DNA of 49,449 bases from Candidatus Kuenenia stuttgartensis (GTDB taxonomy: Bacteria; Planctomycetota; Planctomycetia; Pirellulales; UBA1268), in assembly GCA_945890755.1 (NCBI GenBank), contig CAMDDA010000004.1, forward strand, positions 1 through 49,449. Reading direction: 5' to 3'. Shown one piece after another: positions 19,757-28,849 of the stretch; the first letter of the stretch is position 1; every line of letters begins with the position of its first letter. The notes beneath the pieces are model-generated. The model was not told the DNA's origin. It did no database searches and saw only the letters and a program-made list of their open reading frames with translations. Position numbers and translations under genes: made by a program.

Positions 19757-20485
19757 TCACGCCCGAGGCGGCGGAGCGTCTGGCGCGTGCAGAACCGAGC
19801 CAGGGTGGTCGTCCGCCAGCACGATCCGATCGACCAGGGGGGGCAATGGACGGGCAGCTTCGACCTTGAGAGGCGGGAGCGAGCCGCCGACTGCGAGCCA
19901 CTGCGTGAGGATGCCGCCGCAGGCGAGCATCGCCTGGAGCGTCACGGTGCGCATTCGCGGAGGAGACTGCGTGGGTTCATCGGGGCTCGTAGGCAGAGAG
20001 GCCGGCTCGGAATCGTCGCCAGTGGGCTCGGCTGCCAGCGATTGGTAGTCGGCGCAGACATCGGGCTCATCCGCAAGAGTGCGGGGCGGATCGCCGCGAT
20101 CGCTGCAGCAGCTGGGTTTCCGCTTGGCCTTGGCGGCGCAGCATCCGCCGGCCGGCGCTGTCGGGGCGGCATCGGCCGCGACCCGACGTTCGAGTGCCAC
20201 GAGCACGGCCGGCTCGACGCTGTGGGCCTTGGCCCAGGCGAGCCGCTCGGCGGGCGTATGGCAGCAGCAGTTGGCGAAGCACTGCTCGGCCGTCGCGCAG
20301 CCGCACGGCTTGTCCATGCAGGGAAACGGCTGCGAGCGATCTTTGGCAGCCAGGTGCGTGTCGGCGACGCGGTCGCCGCGCGGCGCCAACATGCCCATGG
20401 GCAACGGCAGGCCGCTGGCGAGGATCGCATAGCCGGCGATCGCCAGCCAGGACGTCACCCGGAATCGTCGCATCCGCGCGTTCAT
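19757..20485 (-). CDS. Cys-rich membrane-anchored protein, copy B
   Basis: Core nearly identical to copy A (15301-16017); PFPCMDKPCGCATAEQCFANCCCHTPAERLAWAKAHSVEP; C-terminal HAPDAPPPRA. Confidence 0.75.
   Translation of the reverse strand: MNARMRRFRVTSWLAIAGYAILASGLPLPMGMLAPRGDRVADTHLAAKDRSQPFPCMDKPCGCATAEQCFANCCCHTPAERLAWAKAHSVEPAVLVALERRVAADAAPTAPAGGCCAAKAKRKPSCCSDRGDPPRTLADEPDVCADYQSLAAEPTGDDSEPASLPTSPDEPTQSPPRMRTVTLQAMLACGGILTQWLAVGGSLPPLKVEAARPLPPLVDRIVLADDHPGSVLHAPDAPPPRA
19875..20430. repeat. long direct repeat, copy B
   Basis: As copy A with few substitutions and a short insertion encoding AKRKPS. Confidence 0.85.
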
Positions 20486-20551
20486 GGCGAGGAGTCTACG
20501 CCCGCAGCCTGCACGGTTCAAACGCAGTGGCGATTCGGAGCCGGAATGTCG

Positions 20552-21334
20552 TCACATGGCCCGGACGTAGTCGATCGCCGCGGCGAGTTCCTCGCGGGCG
20601 GTTCGCTCCTCGACCGGCTCGAGGCCGATCCAGCCGCGATAGGCTCGCTCCTCGAGGGCGGCGAACACGGCCGGCAGATCGACCTGACCCGTGCCGAGCG
20701 CGACCGCCCGGCCCCGGCCGGCGAAGGCGCCGGCCACCGCGTCGGTGGCATGCACGCTCTCGATATGCGAGCCGAGCATCTCGATCGCCGCGATGGGATC
20801 GTGACCATGCACGATGGCTGCACCCGTGACGAGGTCGCAACTGATCGACCCTTCCGGTAGTGCCGCGACGAGCCGCGCGAGATCGGCGGGGCTCGCGCGG
20901 CCCACCTCGGCGCAGAGCGTGGCCCCGACCCGCTGGCCCCACAGGCCGATGTCGGTGAGCACGTCCACGAGCAGCTGCCACTGCGGGCCTTCAGCCTCGG
21001 GCGATATGTCGCCGACGTGGTTGAGCACGACGCGGGCGCCGAGCGAGTGGGCCAGATCGAGCGCCTGTTTCGTGGCGGCGATGCGTCCCTCGAGCCGGTC
21101 GGCATCGGCATAGCCGCCGCGGGTGCGGAACGTGACCGCCGACACGACGATCCCCTCGTCACCGAGCCACTTGCGGATCTGCCGCAGGCCGGTCTGCGTG
21201 AGCTGGTCGGGGGCGAGTCCGCCGCGGGCGTCGAGCTCCACCGCCGCGAGGCCGAGGTCGCGGGCCCGGCGCAGGGCGGTCCGCAGGTCGCGGGAGAGCG
21301 ACACGGCGGCGACGGAAAGACGCGAAGTCTCCAC
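20552..21334 (-). CDS. sugar phosphate isomerase/epimerase (xylose isomerase-like TIM barrel)
   Basis: AVSLSRDLRTALRRARDLGLAAVELDARGGL..., ALDLAHSLGARVVLNHVGDISPE..., AIDYVRAM; GTG start inferred. Confidence 0.7.
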   Translation of the reverse strand: METSRLSVAAVSLSRDLRTALRRARDLGLAAVELDARGGLAPDQLTQTGLRQIRKWLGDEGIVVSAVTFRTRGGYADADRLEGRIAATKQALDLAHSLGARVVLNHVGDISPEAEGPQWQLLVDVLTDIGLWGQRVGATLCAEVGRASPADLARLVAALPEGSISCDLVTGAAIVHGHDPIAAIEMLGSHIESVHATDAVAGAFAGRGRAVALGTGQVDLPAVFAALEERAYRGWIGLEPVEERTAREELAAAIDYVRAM

Positions 21335-21397
21335 AAGCGTGACCCTGAGTGATGGATGAACCCGAGCGCAGACCCGAGAGCATAGTATTCTGTCGCC

Positions 21398-22198
21398 ATG
21401 CCCTCGCTCGCCCAGGTCACTGCCGAACTCGAAAGGATCGCCCCGCTGCGGCTGGCGGCCGAGTGGGATGCCGTCGGCCTGCTCGTCGCGCCGCGGCAGG
21501 ACGTGATCAGTCGGGTGCTGACCTGCCTGTCGCTGACGCCCGCGGTAGCCGCCGAGGCCGTCCAGGAACGGGCCGATCTCGTCGTCACGCACCATCCGCT
21601 GCCGTTTCGGCCCGTGGGACGGATCACCGGCGACACGGGCACCGGCCGGGTGCTGCTCGACCTCGTGCATGGCGGCTGCGGCGTGTGGAGCAGCCACACA
21701 GCCTGGGATTCCGCGGCAGGTGGGATCAACGATCAGTTGGCGGCGCTCATCCAGCTGAACCACGTGTCGCCGATCGAGCCCGACGCAGAAGTGCCGCTCG
21801 CCGGCTTCGGCCGTACCGGCACGGCCGGCGATGGCGAGACCGTCGCCGACGTGGGCCGGCGCATCGCCACCGCGCTGGATGTGACGGTTGTAGAGATTGT
21901 CGGCGATCCCGCTCGGCCCGCTGGTCGTGTGGGGATCGTCTGCGGCTCGGGCGGCGGTTCGATCGCGGCCGTGCGCCGCGGCGGCTGCCAGACCCTCCTG
22001 ACGGGCGAACTCAAGCTCCACGAGGCGCTCGAGGCCGAAGCCGCAGGCCTGGCGGTGGTTGCCGTGGGGCACCATGCCAGCGAGCACTTTGCCATGCGGA
22101 CGCTCGCCGAGCGGCTGGCCATGGCGATTCCAGGACTTACCTGCCAGGCGAGCCGCGCCGACCGCGATCCATTCACTGCCGTGACGGTATCCGACTGA
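21398..22198 (+). CDS. Nif3-like dinuclear metal center protein
   Basis: LAQVTAELERIAPLRLAAEWDAVGLLV; DLVVTHHPLPFRPV; SSHTAWDSAAGGINDQLA; LTGELKLHEALEA; AVGHHASEHFAM. Confidence 0.88.
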   Translation: MPSLAQVTAELERIAPLRLAAEWDAVGLLVAPRQDVISRVLTCLSLTPAVAAEAVQERADLVVTHHPLPFRPVGRITGDTGTGRVLLDLVHGGCGVWSSHTAWDSAAGGINDQLAALIQLNHVSPIEPDAEVPLAGFGRTGTAGDGETVADVGRRIATALDVTVVEIVGDPARPAGRVGIVCGSGGGSIAAVRRGGCQTLLTGELKLHEALEAEAAGLAVVAVGHHASEHFAMRTLAERLAMAIPGLTCQASRADRDPFTAVTVSD

Positions 22199-22280
22199 CC
22201 GGCGCGTTGATCCGGGGTTTTTGCGCGCTATCCTTACGAGTCAGTCAGGCGTCGCATCTCCATTGACCCAAGGCGGTTTC

Positions 22281-23015
22281 ATGTGCCGGTTTCTCACCGC
22301 CCTGCCGGTCTACAACGAAGTCGCGCACGTAGGGGGTGTGCTCGACGAGGTGCTCGCCATCACGCCCGACGTGCTCGTAGTGGACGACGGCTCGACCGAC
22401 GGCACGTCCGACCTTCTGGCCGCCCGTCGCGACGTGCGGGTCGTACGGCATCCGATCAACGCGGGCTACGGCGCGGCGTTGGCAACGGCATTTCGCGAGA
22501 CCCTGGCCGGCCCCTGGGATGGACTCGTGACGATCGATTGCGACGGCCAGCATCAGCCCCGGCTGATTCCGGAATTCGTGGCGGCGTGCACCGACGGCAC
22601 CTCGGACCTCGTGAGCGGCAGCCGGTATCTGCAACGGTTCGCCGGCGACAGCGAGCCGCCGGCGGCGCGGCGGCGGATCAATGCCGAGATCACCGCCGAG
22701 ATCAACCACCGGCTCGGACTGACCCTCACCGACGCCTTCTGCGGCTTCAAGGCCTACTCGCGGCGGGCTCTGGAATCCCTCTCCATCACGGAGACCGGCT
22801 ACGCGATGCCGCTCGAGGTCTGGGTGCAGGCCGCGGCGGCGGGGCTGCGGATCGTGGAACTGCCCGTGCCGCTCGTGTATCTCGATCTGGCGCGGAGTTT
22901 CGGGGGCGCACTGGACGATGCTGCGACCCGTCTGGCCTATTATCGCCGCGTGCTCGACCGGGCCGAGGCGGCCGTTGCCGTCGGTCCGGCCACCGGCGCG
23001 CACGCGGCGTCCTGA
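22281..23015 (+). CDS. glycosyltransferase family 2
   Basis: ALPVYNEVAHVGGVLDEVLAITPDVLVVDDGSTDGTSDLLAARRDVRVVRHPINAGYGAALATAF; TIDCDGQHQP. Confidence 0.88.
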   Translation: MCRFLTALPVYNEVAHVGGVLDEVLAITPDVLVVDDGSTDGTSDLLAARRDVRVVRHPINAGYGAALATAFRETLAGPWDGLVTIDCDGQHQPRLIPEFVAACTDGTSDLVSGSRYLQRFAGDSEPPAARRRINAEITAEINHRLGLTLTDAFCGFKAYSRRALESLSITETGYAMPLEVWVQAAAAGLRIVELPVPLVYLDLARSFGGALDDAATRLAYYRRVLDRAEAAVAVGPATGAHAAS

Positions 23016-23074
23016 AGGCCGCTGGGCGTTTTGCAGCCCCCAATCCGCAGCCCCGAGGGGTCTCGTTTCACGCA

Positions 23075-24733
23075 ATGCCTCCGTTTCGCCGCACCCATCG
23101 GGCCCCGGATGCAACCGGGGCGAGAGTGATCGATCCGCCGGTTCAAGCCGCGGCCGACGGCGTTGGATCGATCGAGGCGCTCGTCGATAACAACCGGCTG
23201 CTGCGGGCGGCATTCGACACGCGGATCGGCGACCTCAGGCTCTGGGAGCTCGTCGCGGCGACTCGTCGCGAGGTGCTGACGGTGGCGGCCGAATACTCGC
23301 GCAGCTACCGCGACATCGTGCGGCCCGACAACGTGGCCGACTGGATCGCGCGGCCGATCATCATGGGCGGGCATCAGCCCGAGCTCTTCCATCCGGGCGT
23401 ATGGCTGAAGAATGCCGCGCTCGACGCCTATGCGCGGCAGGTGGGCGGGACGGCCCTCAACATCGTCGTCGATTCCGACCGCTGCGCTCGCGCGAGTGTC
23501 GCCGTGCCGGTGGGTACGCCGCGGGAGGCAAAGCTCGAGCATGTGCCCTTCGACGCTGCGGCGCCCGAGATGGCCTGGGAAGAGCGGGGCATTCTCGACG
23601 AGGAGTGCTTCGACTCGTTCGGCGATCGGGCGAGCGACCTGCTCGCGCCGCTCGTGCCCGACTGCATCCTCAGGCGGTGGTGGCCGCTGGCGATCGAGCG
23701 GGCGTGCGAGTCGCATCGGCTGGGCCTGGCGATCGCCCAGGCGCGGCACATCCTCGAGCAACGGTTCGGTTTCGAGACGCTCGAACTGCCGGTCAGCGAG
23801 ATGATGCGACTGCCGACCGTGATGGTGTTCATGGGCTGGCTCCTCGCCCACACGCGACAGCTCCACGAGGCCTACAACGCGGCGCTGGCCGCCTACCGGC
23901 GCGAGCAGCGAGTGCGGGGCCGCGGCCGGCCGATGCCCGATCTCGCGGTTCGCCACGATGCGTCGGGTGAATGGCTCGAAGTGCCATGGTGGCTCTGGTC
24001 GCGGGACGATACCCGTCGCCGGCGGGTGTTCGCCCAGGCCACGCCCGACATGCTCGCGCTCTCCGACATGGAGACGCTGCGGGTCGAACTGCCGATCGCC
24101 CCCGACACCTCGGCGTCGAAGTGGATCGACGCGCTCTCACGAATGGAGGAGCACGGCCTACGACTGCGGCCGCGGGCGATCCTCACCACGCTCGTTTCCC
24201 GGGTGCTCGTGGCCGACGTGTTCGTGCATGGCATCGGCGGCGCCGCCTACGACCGGATCACCGACGACATCGTGCGGCGGCTCACCGGCTGCGATCCGCC
24301 GCGGCATGCCGTGGTGTCGGGCACGCTGCGGCTGCCGGTCGAACGGGCGTTTCCGGGTTTCACCGCCGACGATCCCGGGGCCCGGCTCGCCGCCCTGCAG
24401 CGACAGATCCGCGATCTCGAGTTTCATCCGGAGACGTTCCTGGAGCCACTCGCGGCGCAGTCGCAAGAGGTTCGCGACCTCGCGCTGGAAAAGCGACGCT
24501 GGATCGACACGTTTCCGACGCCGGCGCTGGCGAAGCGGCGGTGTCGTGAGATTCGCGCGGCCAACGAGCGGATGGTGTTTCACGCGCGGGAAATCAAAGA
24601 CGACCTGTTCGCGCGGGTCGGCCCGCTCGCGACGGCCGTACGGACGCGAAAGCTGCTGACAAGCCGGGACTATCCATGGTGTTTTTACGCGGAAAAGACG
24701 CTGAAAAGTTTCCTGCTACTGGAATCCGGCTGA
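23075..24733 (+). CDS. uncharacterised protein, possibly BshC-like fold
   Basis: IMGGHQPELFHPGVWLKNAALDAYARQVGGTALNIVVDSDRC recalls the BshC GQQPGLF...W region; 552 aa continuous ORF. Confidence 0.5.
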   Translation: MPPFRRTHRAPDATGARVIDPPVQAAADGVGSIEALVDNNRLLRAAFDTRIGDLRLWELVAATRREVLTVAAEYSRSYRDIVRPDNVADWIARPIIMGGHQPELFHPGVWLKNAALDAYARQVGGTALNIVVDSDRCARASVAVPVGTPREAKLEHVPFDAAAPEMAWEERGILDEECFDSFGDRASDLLAPLVPDCILRRWWPLAIERACESHRLGLAIAQARHILEQRFGFETLELPVSEMMRLPTVMVFMGWLLAHTRQLHEAYNAALAAYRREQRVRGRGRPMPDLAVRHDASGEWLEVPWWLWSRDDTRRRRVFAQATPDMLALSDMETLRVELPIAPDTSASKWIDALSRMEEHGLRLRPRAILTTLVSRVLVADVFVHGIGGAAYDRITDDIVRRLTGCDPPRHAVVSGTLRLPVERAFPGFTADDPGARLAALQRQIRDLEFHPETFLEPLAAQSQEVRDLALEKRRWIDTFPTPALAKRRCREIRAANERMVFHAREIKDDLFARVGPLATAVRTRKLLTSRDYPWCFYAEKTLKSFLLLESG

Positions 24734-24793
24734 AAATCCGCATATCTTGTCGCGCAACGGACTGATTCGATTGCCCCAGGGAAAGGAGGCACC

Positions 24794-26392
24794 ATGCAGC
24801 GGAGCCAACGCACGCATTCGAGGGCCGATGCCACGGCCGTGAAGCGGCCCAAGTCGAAGCCGCGGTTGAAGATTCGCCCCGGCACCGGTCGCACCACTGC
24901 TGCGGCTGCGCGACCGTCCAAGCCCCGAGGCGGCGAGACGGCTGTCGAACAACTGCGGCTCGCCGAGGGCACCGTCCTCGCGGCCGACAGCGTCGCCGCC
25001 GTCGAAATTCGCCCGTCCGGCACGGTGGTCAGTCGTCGTCCGCTCGCGGTGGCGAAACGGTCGCCCGTGCTTCACGTGCCGATGCAGTCCGCCGTGCCGG
25101 CCGCTCCTCCGGCCTGGATGCTCGAGGAGTGCCGCGTGGCGCCCGCCCGGGCCGGCGATCAGAACGAGATTTTGCAACTGCTGGCGGGCCTGCCCACGCC
25201 CCCTTCACGGGCCGAATTCCATGCGGCGGTCGATCATCCCGATCACGATGCCGCCAACCGGCTCGTGGCCCGGCTCGCCGGCCGCATCGTCGGGCATGTC
25301 GAGGTCGTGCCGCGGGACATCATGCTCGGGGCAACGGCGCCGGGCACGGCCGATGGCATCACTGTGCGCGGTGCGGTGATCGACCGGGTGGCGGTGCTGC
25401 CGGAGTGCCGGGGCGCCGGCCATGGGCAGCGGCTCGTGCAGTCCGCCGAGGATCGCATGCGCCAGCTCGGAGCGGTCGTGGCATTCTCGCGCACCAGGAT
25501 CGCCCCGTCATTTCATGAATTGGGCTGGAGCGTGCTGGCCCGCGACTGTGCCACTCCCGGCCGGCCTGCCGAGATCCTCGCCCGGCTGCTCGAAGGCCCG
25601 CAGCGGGCGGGCGAGGCGGTGACGATGCGGCAGTGGCGGCACGTCGAGCTGCCGGCGATCCTCCGCATCTACCGGCAGAACGCCGCCCGGTTCGTCGGGC
25701 CGCTGGAACGCAACGAGAATTACTCGCGGTGGCTCGTGAGCCGCGGAGCCTTCGATTCGATCCTCGTCGCCCTGGTAGGGCAGGATCGGTACGACCTCCA
25801 TGAGACGACGGCACGGATCGTCGGCTACTGCGTGCAGGCGGGGCACCGCGTGCTCGAAATCATGGCCGACCCGGAATTTCCGGGGCTGGAGCAGGACATC
25901 CTCGCCCGCGTCTGCGGCGAGGCGATCGAGAACGACCGGCAGGAGATCGTCTACGAGTCGCATGCCGCCGACCCGCTGCATGCCGCCGTCACCGGCGGCG
26001 AGAGCCTCGTGCAGAGCGGCGACAGGATGATCGTGGCGAAGGTGCTGCGGCCGGCGGACCTGCTCGGCGCGTTGGTGCCGGCGGTGGCCTCGCGGGCGGC
26101 CGCGGCGGGTATCCGGGAAACGGTCGAGCTCGGACTCGAGGCCCCCGGCTTCCGTGGCTCCGTGATCGTCGCCGACGGGAAGGCGGCGCTGCACGTGGGC
26201 CGCGTGGGCCGCAGCTACCTGAAGCTCGCGGATGATGAGCTCGCGCGGCTCCTGCTCGGGCAGTGCGATCCGGTCGAGGCTGCGGCTGCGGGCCGTCTCG
26301 AGTCGTCGACGCAAGTCGCGATCAAACTGGCCGGGCAGCTGTTCCCGCGGATGCCGCTGTGGTGTCCGCTGTGGGATGACCTGCCCGCGTGA
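24794..26392 (+). CDS. GNAT N-acetyltransferase with basic N-terminal extension
   Basis: RBS aaaggagg; RGAVIDRVAVLPECRGAGHGQRLVQSAEDRMRQLGAVVAFS. Confidence 0.7.
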   Translation: MQRSQRTHSRADATAVKRPKSKPRLKIRPGTGRTTAAAARPSKPRGGETAVEQLRLAEGTVLAADSVAAVEIRPSGTVVSRRPLAVAKRSPVLHVPMQSAVPAAPPAWMLEECRVAPARAGDQNEILQLLAGLPTPPSRAEFHAAVDHPDHDAANRLVARLAGRIVGHVEVVPRDIMLGATAPGTADGITVRGAVIDRVAVLPECRGAGHGQRLVQSAEDRMRQLGAVVAFSRTRIAPSFHELGWSVLARDCATPGRPAEILARLLEGPQRAGEAVTMRQWRHVELPAILRIYRQNAARFVGPLERNENYSRWLVSRGAFDSILVALVGQDRYDLHETTARIVGYCVQAGHRVLEIMADPEFPGLEQDILARVCGEAIENDRQEIVYESHAADPLHAAVTGGESLVQSGDRMIVAKVLRPADLLGALVPAVASRAAAAGIRETVELGLEAPGFRGSVIVADGKAALHVGRVGRSYLKLADDELARLLLGQCDPVEAAAAGRLESSTQVAIKLAGQLFPRMPLWCPLWDDLPA

Positions 26393-26397
26393 CTGGC

Positions 26398-28143
26398 CTA
26401 CCGTCCGCGGGCGCCGGCGAGCCACTCATCGGCCCACGTGCGCACGCCGTCCACACCCTTGCGGTGGCAGAAGTCGCCGAGCGTCTCGCCGGACTTCCGC
26501 TCGGCCTTGTAGCAGGCGAGCACCGCGGTGAGCTCCGGGCACAGGTCCTCGAACGGCACCACGTCTTTGTAGTGCGTGTTGAGCCGGTCGCCGAGGAGCC
26601 GGCCGCCGAGGAAGATCGTGTACTTGCCGGCCGTGCGGCCCACGATGCCGATGTCGGAGTTGTAGGGCCGGGCGCAGGCGTTGGGACAGCCGGTCATCCG
26701 CAGCGTGAAGGCGTCGTGCGTGAGGCCCAGCTTGGCCACTTCAGGCTCGAGTGAATCGATGAGTCCGGGCAGTACCCGCTCGCTCTCCGCGACCGCCAGG
26801 CTGCAGGTGGGCAGGGCCACGCAGGCCATGCTCCAGCGACGGAGCGTGCTGATCTCCTCCGACGTCTTCACACCATGGGCATGGAGGATGTCGGCGATCC
26901 GCACGCGGTCAGTCGCCGTCAGGTCGGTGAAGAGCAGGCTCTGGTGCGACGTGATCCGCACGCCCGGTTTGATCTCCCGCAGGATGCGTCGCACCGCCGT
27001 CTTCAGCTGGAATTCACCCGTGTCGTGCACGCGGCCGTTCTCCACGTTGAATCCGTAGAAGAACTTCCCGTCGCCCTGTTCGAACCAGCCGATGTGGTCG
27101 TCGAAGCCGTGCACGTCGGCCGGGTGGCAGGGCGCGAGCGGCTTGCCGAAATACTCCTCCACCTTCGCCCGGAAGTTTTCCAGACCCATCGTGTGGATCG
27201 TGTACTTGAGCCGGGCCGTCTTCCGGTCGGCACGGTTGCCGAAGTCGCGCTGCACCTTCACGATCGCCTCGGCGATGGCGAGTACATCCTCCGGGGGCAC
27301 GAAGCCGAGCCGCTTCGCGAGCGCCGGAAACGTCTTGGCGGCGCTCGGCGTCACGCCCATGCCGCCGCCGGCGAGCACGTTGTAGCCGAGGATCTTTCCC
27401 TGCTCGTGCACGACGATGAAGCCCAGGTCGTTGGCGTAGACGTCGACGCAGTTGTCCTCGGGCAGCGCAAAGGCCGTCTTGAACTTCCGGGGGAGGTAGG
27501 TCGGGCCGTAGATCGGCTCGATCACATCCGGGCCGCCGGCCACCCGCGATTGCTCGCCGGTGTCGGGGTCGGTGAGCCAGATCTCGTAGTAGGCTCGCGT
27601 CCGGGGTGCGAGGTGCTTGGCGAGCTCATCGAGCTTGGCCTGCATCTGCTCGCGGACCGTGTCGCCCTTGATCGGCGCCGGGCAGCACATGATGTTGCGC
27701 TCGACGTCGCCGCAGGCGGCGAGCGTCGTCATCTGGTTGGCGTGCACCCGCTGCATGAAGTCCTTGAGTTCACCCTTGACGACGCCGTGGTGCTGGATGG
27801 CCTGTCGCGTCGTGAGCCGGATCGTGCCATTGCCCAGCTCGTCGCCCATGTCGATCGCCGACAGCAGCTGCTCGGCGGTGAGCTTCCCACCGGGCACGCA
27901 GGTGCGGATCATGAACGAGATCTGCCGCTCGCTCTTCTTCCCGTCCACGGACTTGCGGGTCTCACGGTCGTCCTGTTGGTAGGTGCCGTGGTTCTTGAGC
28001 AGCTGGACCGAGGGCTTACCGAAGCCGGGAAGCCCGTCGGCAAGCTCCTTGGCGATGTCGCCCCGGAGGTAGTTGCTGGCGGTCTTCGCGACCTCGACGG
28101 CGGAGGGCTTCGCGGGGGCACCGGCGGGCGTTTCGTCGGACAT
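26398..28143 (-). CDS. sulfite/nitrite reductase hemoprotein (assimilatory sulfite reductase-like)
   Basis: SFMIRTCVPGGKLTAEQLL, GTIRLTTRQAIQHHGV, GDVERNIMCCPAP, MACVALPTCSLAVAESER, RMTGCPNACARPYNSDIGIVG. Confidence 0.9.
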   Translation of the reverse strand: MSDETPAGAPAKPSAVEVAKTASNYLRGDIAKELADGLPGFGKPSVQLLKNHGTYQQDDRETRKSVDGKKSERQISFMIRTCVPGGKLTAEQLLSAIDMGDELGNGTIRLTTRQAIQHHGVVKGELKDFMQRVHANQMTTLAACGDVERNIMCCPAPIKGDTVREQMQAKLDELAKHLAPRTRAYYEIWLTDPDTGEQSRVAGGPDVIEPIYGPTYLPRKFKTAFALPEDNCVDVYANDLGFIVVHEQGKILGYNVLAGGGMGVTPSAAKTFPALAKRLGFVPPEDVLAIAEAIVKVQRDFGNRADRKTARLKYTIHTMGLENFRAKVEEYFGKPLAPCHPADVHGFDDHIGWFEQGDGKFFYGFNVENGRVHDTGEFQLKTAVRRILREIKPGVRITSHQSLLFTDLTATDRVRIADILHAHGVKTSEEISTLRRWSMACVALPTCSLAVAESERVLPGLIDSLEPEVAKLGLTHDAFTLRMTGCPNACARPYNSDIGIVGRTAGKYTIFLGGRLLGDRLNTHYKDVVPFEDLCPELTAVLACYKAERKSGETLGDFCHRKGVDGVRTWADEWLAGARGR

Positions 28144-28315
28144 GGCAGGCGGTTGTTCTCGCGGGAAAAATGTGGAAATGAATCCTCAGACAGAATAGTA
28201 GATCGACACTCCTGCGGCGACACTGGCTCCAGGCTCAAAACCGCGGAGACAAAACCCTGGGTATCGCGGCCCCTTGGTGCATGGGCCGGCGAGAATCGGC
28301 GGCGGAGGTTCACGG

Positions 28316-28849
28316 GTGGCATCGACGCTTGCAGACTCACTTGCCGAGGGCGACCCCGCTGCCTTCGCCGCACTCTACGACCGGCTCTCGCTCAGGCTGT
28401 TCAATACGGCCCGCACACTGTCCTCGGCGGCCGACGCCGAGGACATCGTGCATGACGTGTTTGTGGAACTGGCGAGATCGCGGCAGCGGCTCGCGGGTGT
28501 CATCGATCTGGAGGCCTATGTGTTCACGATGCTCAGACATGCCGTCAGCCGCCGCCATCGTCGGTTCGCGATCGATCGCAAGGCCGTCGGGCTGATCGCC
28601 GCTGAGCGGCTCCGGAGCGGCGTGGCAGGTGAGTCGCCACCGCGGCTTCCCGATGACGACCTCGCGGCAGCCGTGGCCGCGCTGCCGGCTGAGCAGCGGG
28701 AGGTGATTGCCTTGAAGATCGACGGCGGGCTCACATTCGCCGAGATCGCGGCCGTGATGCACACGAGCCTCAACACGGCGGCGAGCCGTTACCGCTATGC
28801 GTTGGAAAAACTCCGAGCCTCTCTCGCGACGACGGAGGTGCAGCGATGA
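28316..28849 (+). CDS. ECF RNA polymerase sigma factor
   Basis: YDRLSLRLFNTARTLSSAADAEDIVHDVFVELAR; LPAEQREVIALKIDGGLTFAEIAAVMHTSLNTAASRYRYALEKLR. Confidence 0.85.
   Translation: MASTLADSLAEGDPAAFAALYDRLSLRLFNTARTLSSAADAEDIVHDVFVELARSRQRLAGVIDLEAYVFTMLRHAVSRRHRRFAIDRKAVGLIAAERLRSGVAGESPPRLPDDDLAAAVAALPAEQREVIALKIDGGLTFAEIAAVMHTSLNTAASRYRYALEKLRASLATTEVQR

Noticed and set aside
20486-20551. Search for a Zur/Fur-type AT-rich palindrome upstream of the Cys-rich genes
   Set aside because: No convincing palindromic metal-regulator box was visible upstream of either copy, so the metal hypothesis rests only on protein features.
19514-20860. 448-aa plus-strand ORF
   Set aside because: Antisense to the Cys-rich gene and part of the TIM-barrel gene; repeat similarity to 15583-16026 (+) simply mirrors the duplicated minus-strand gene.
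26875-28455. 526-aa plus-strand ORF
   Set aside because: Antisense to sulfite reductase with shadow-frame composition (VHVGRVAGRERLAEILLHLRPEV...).
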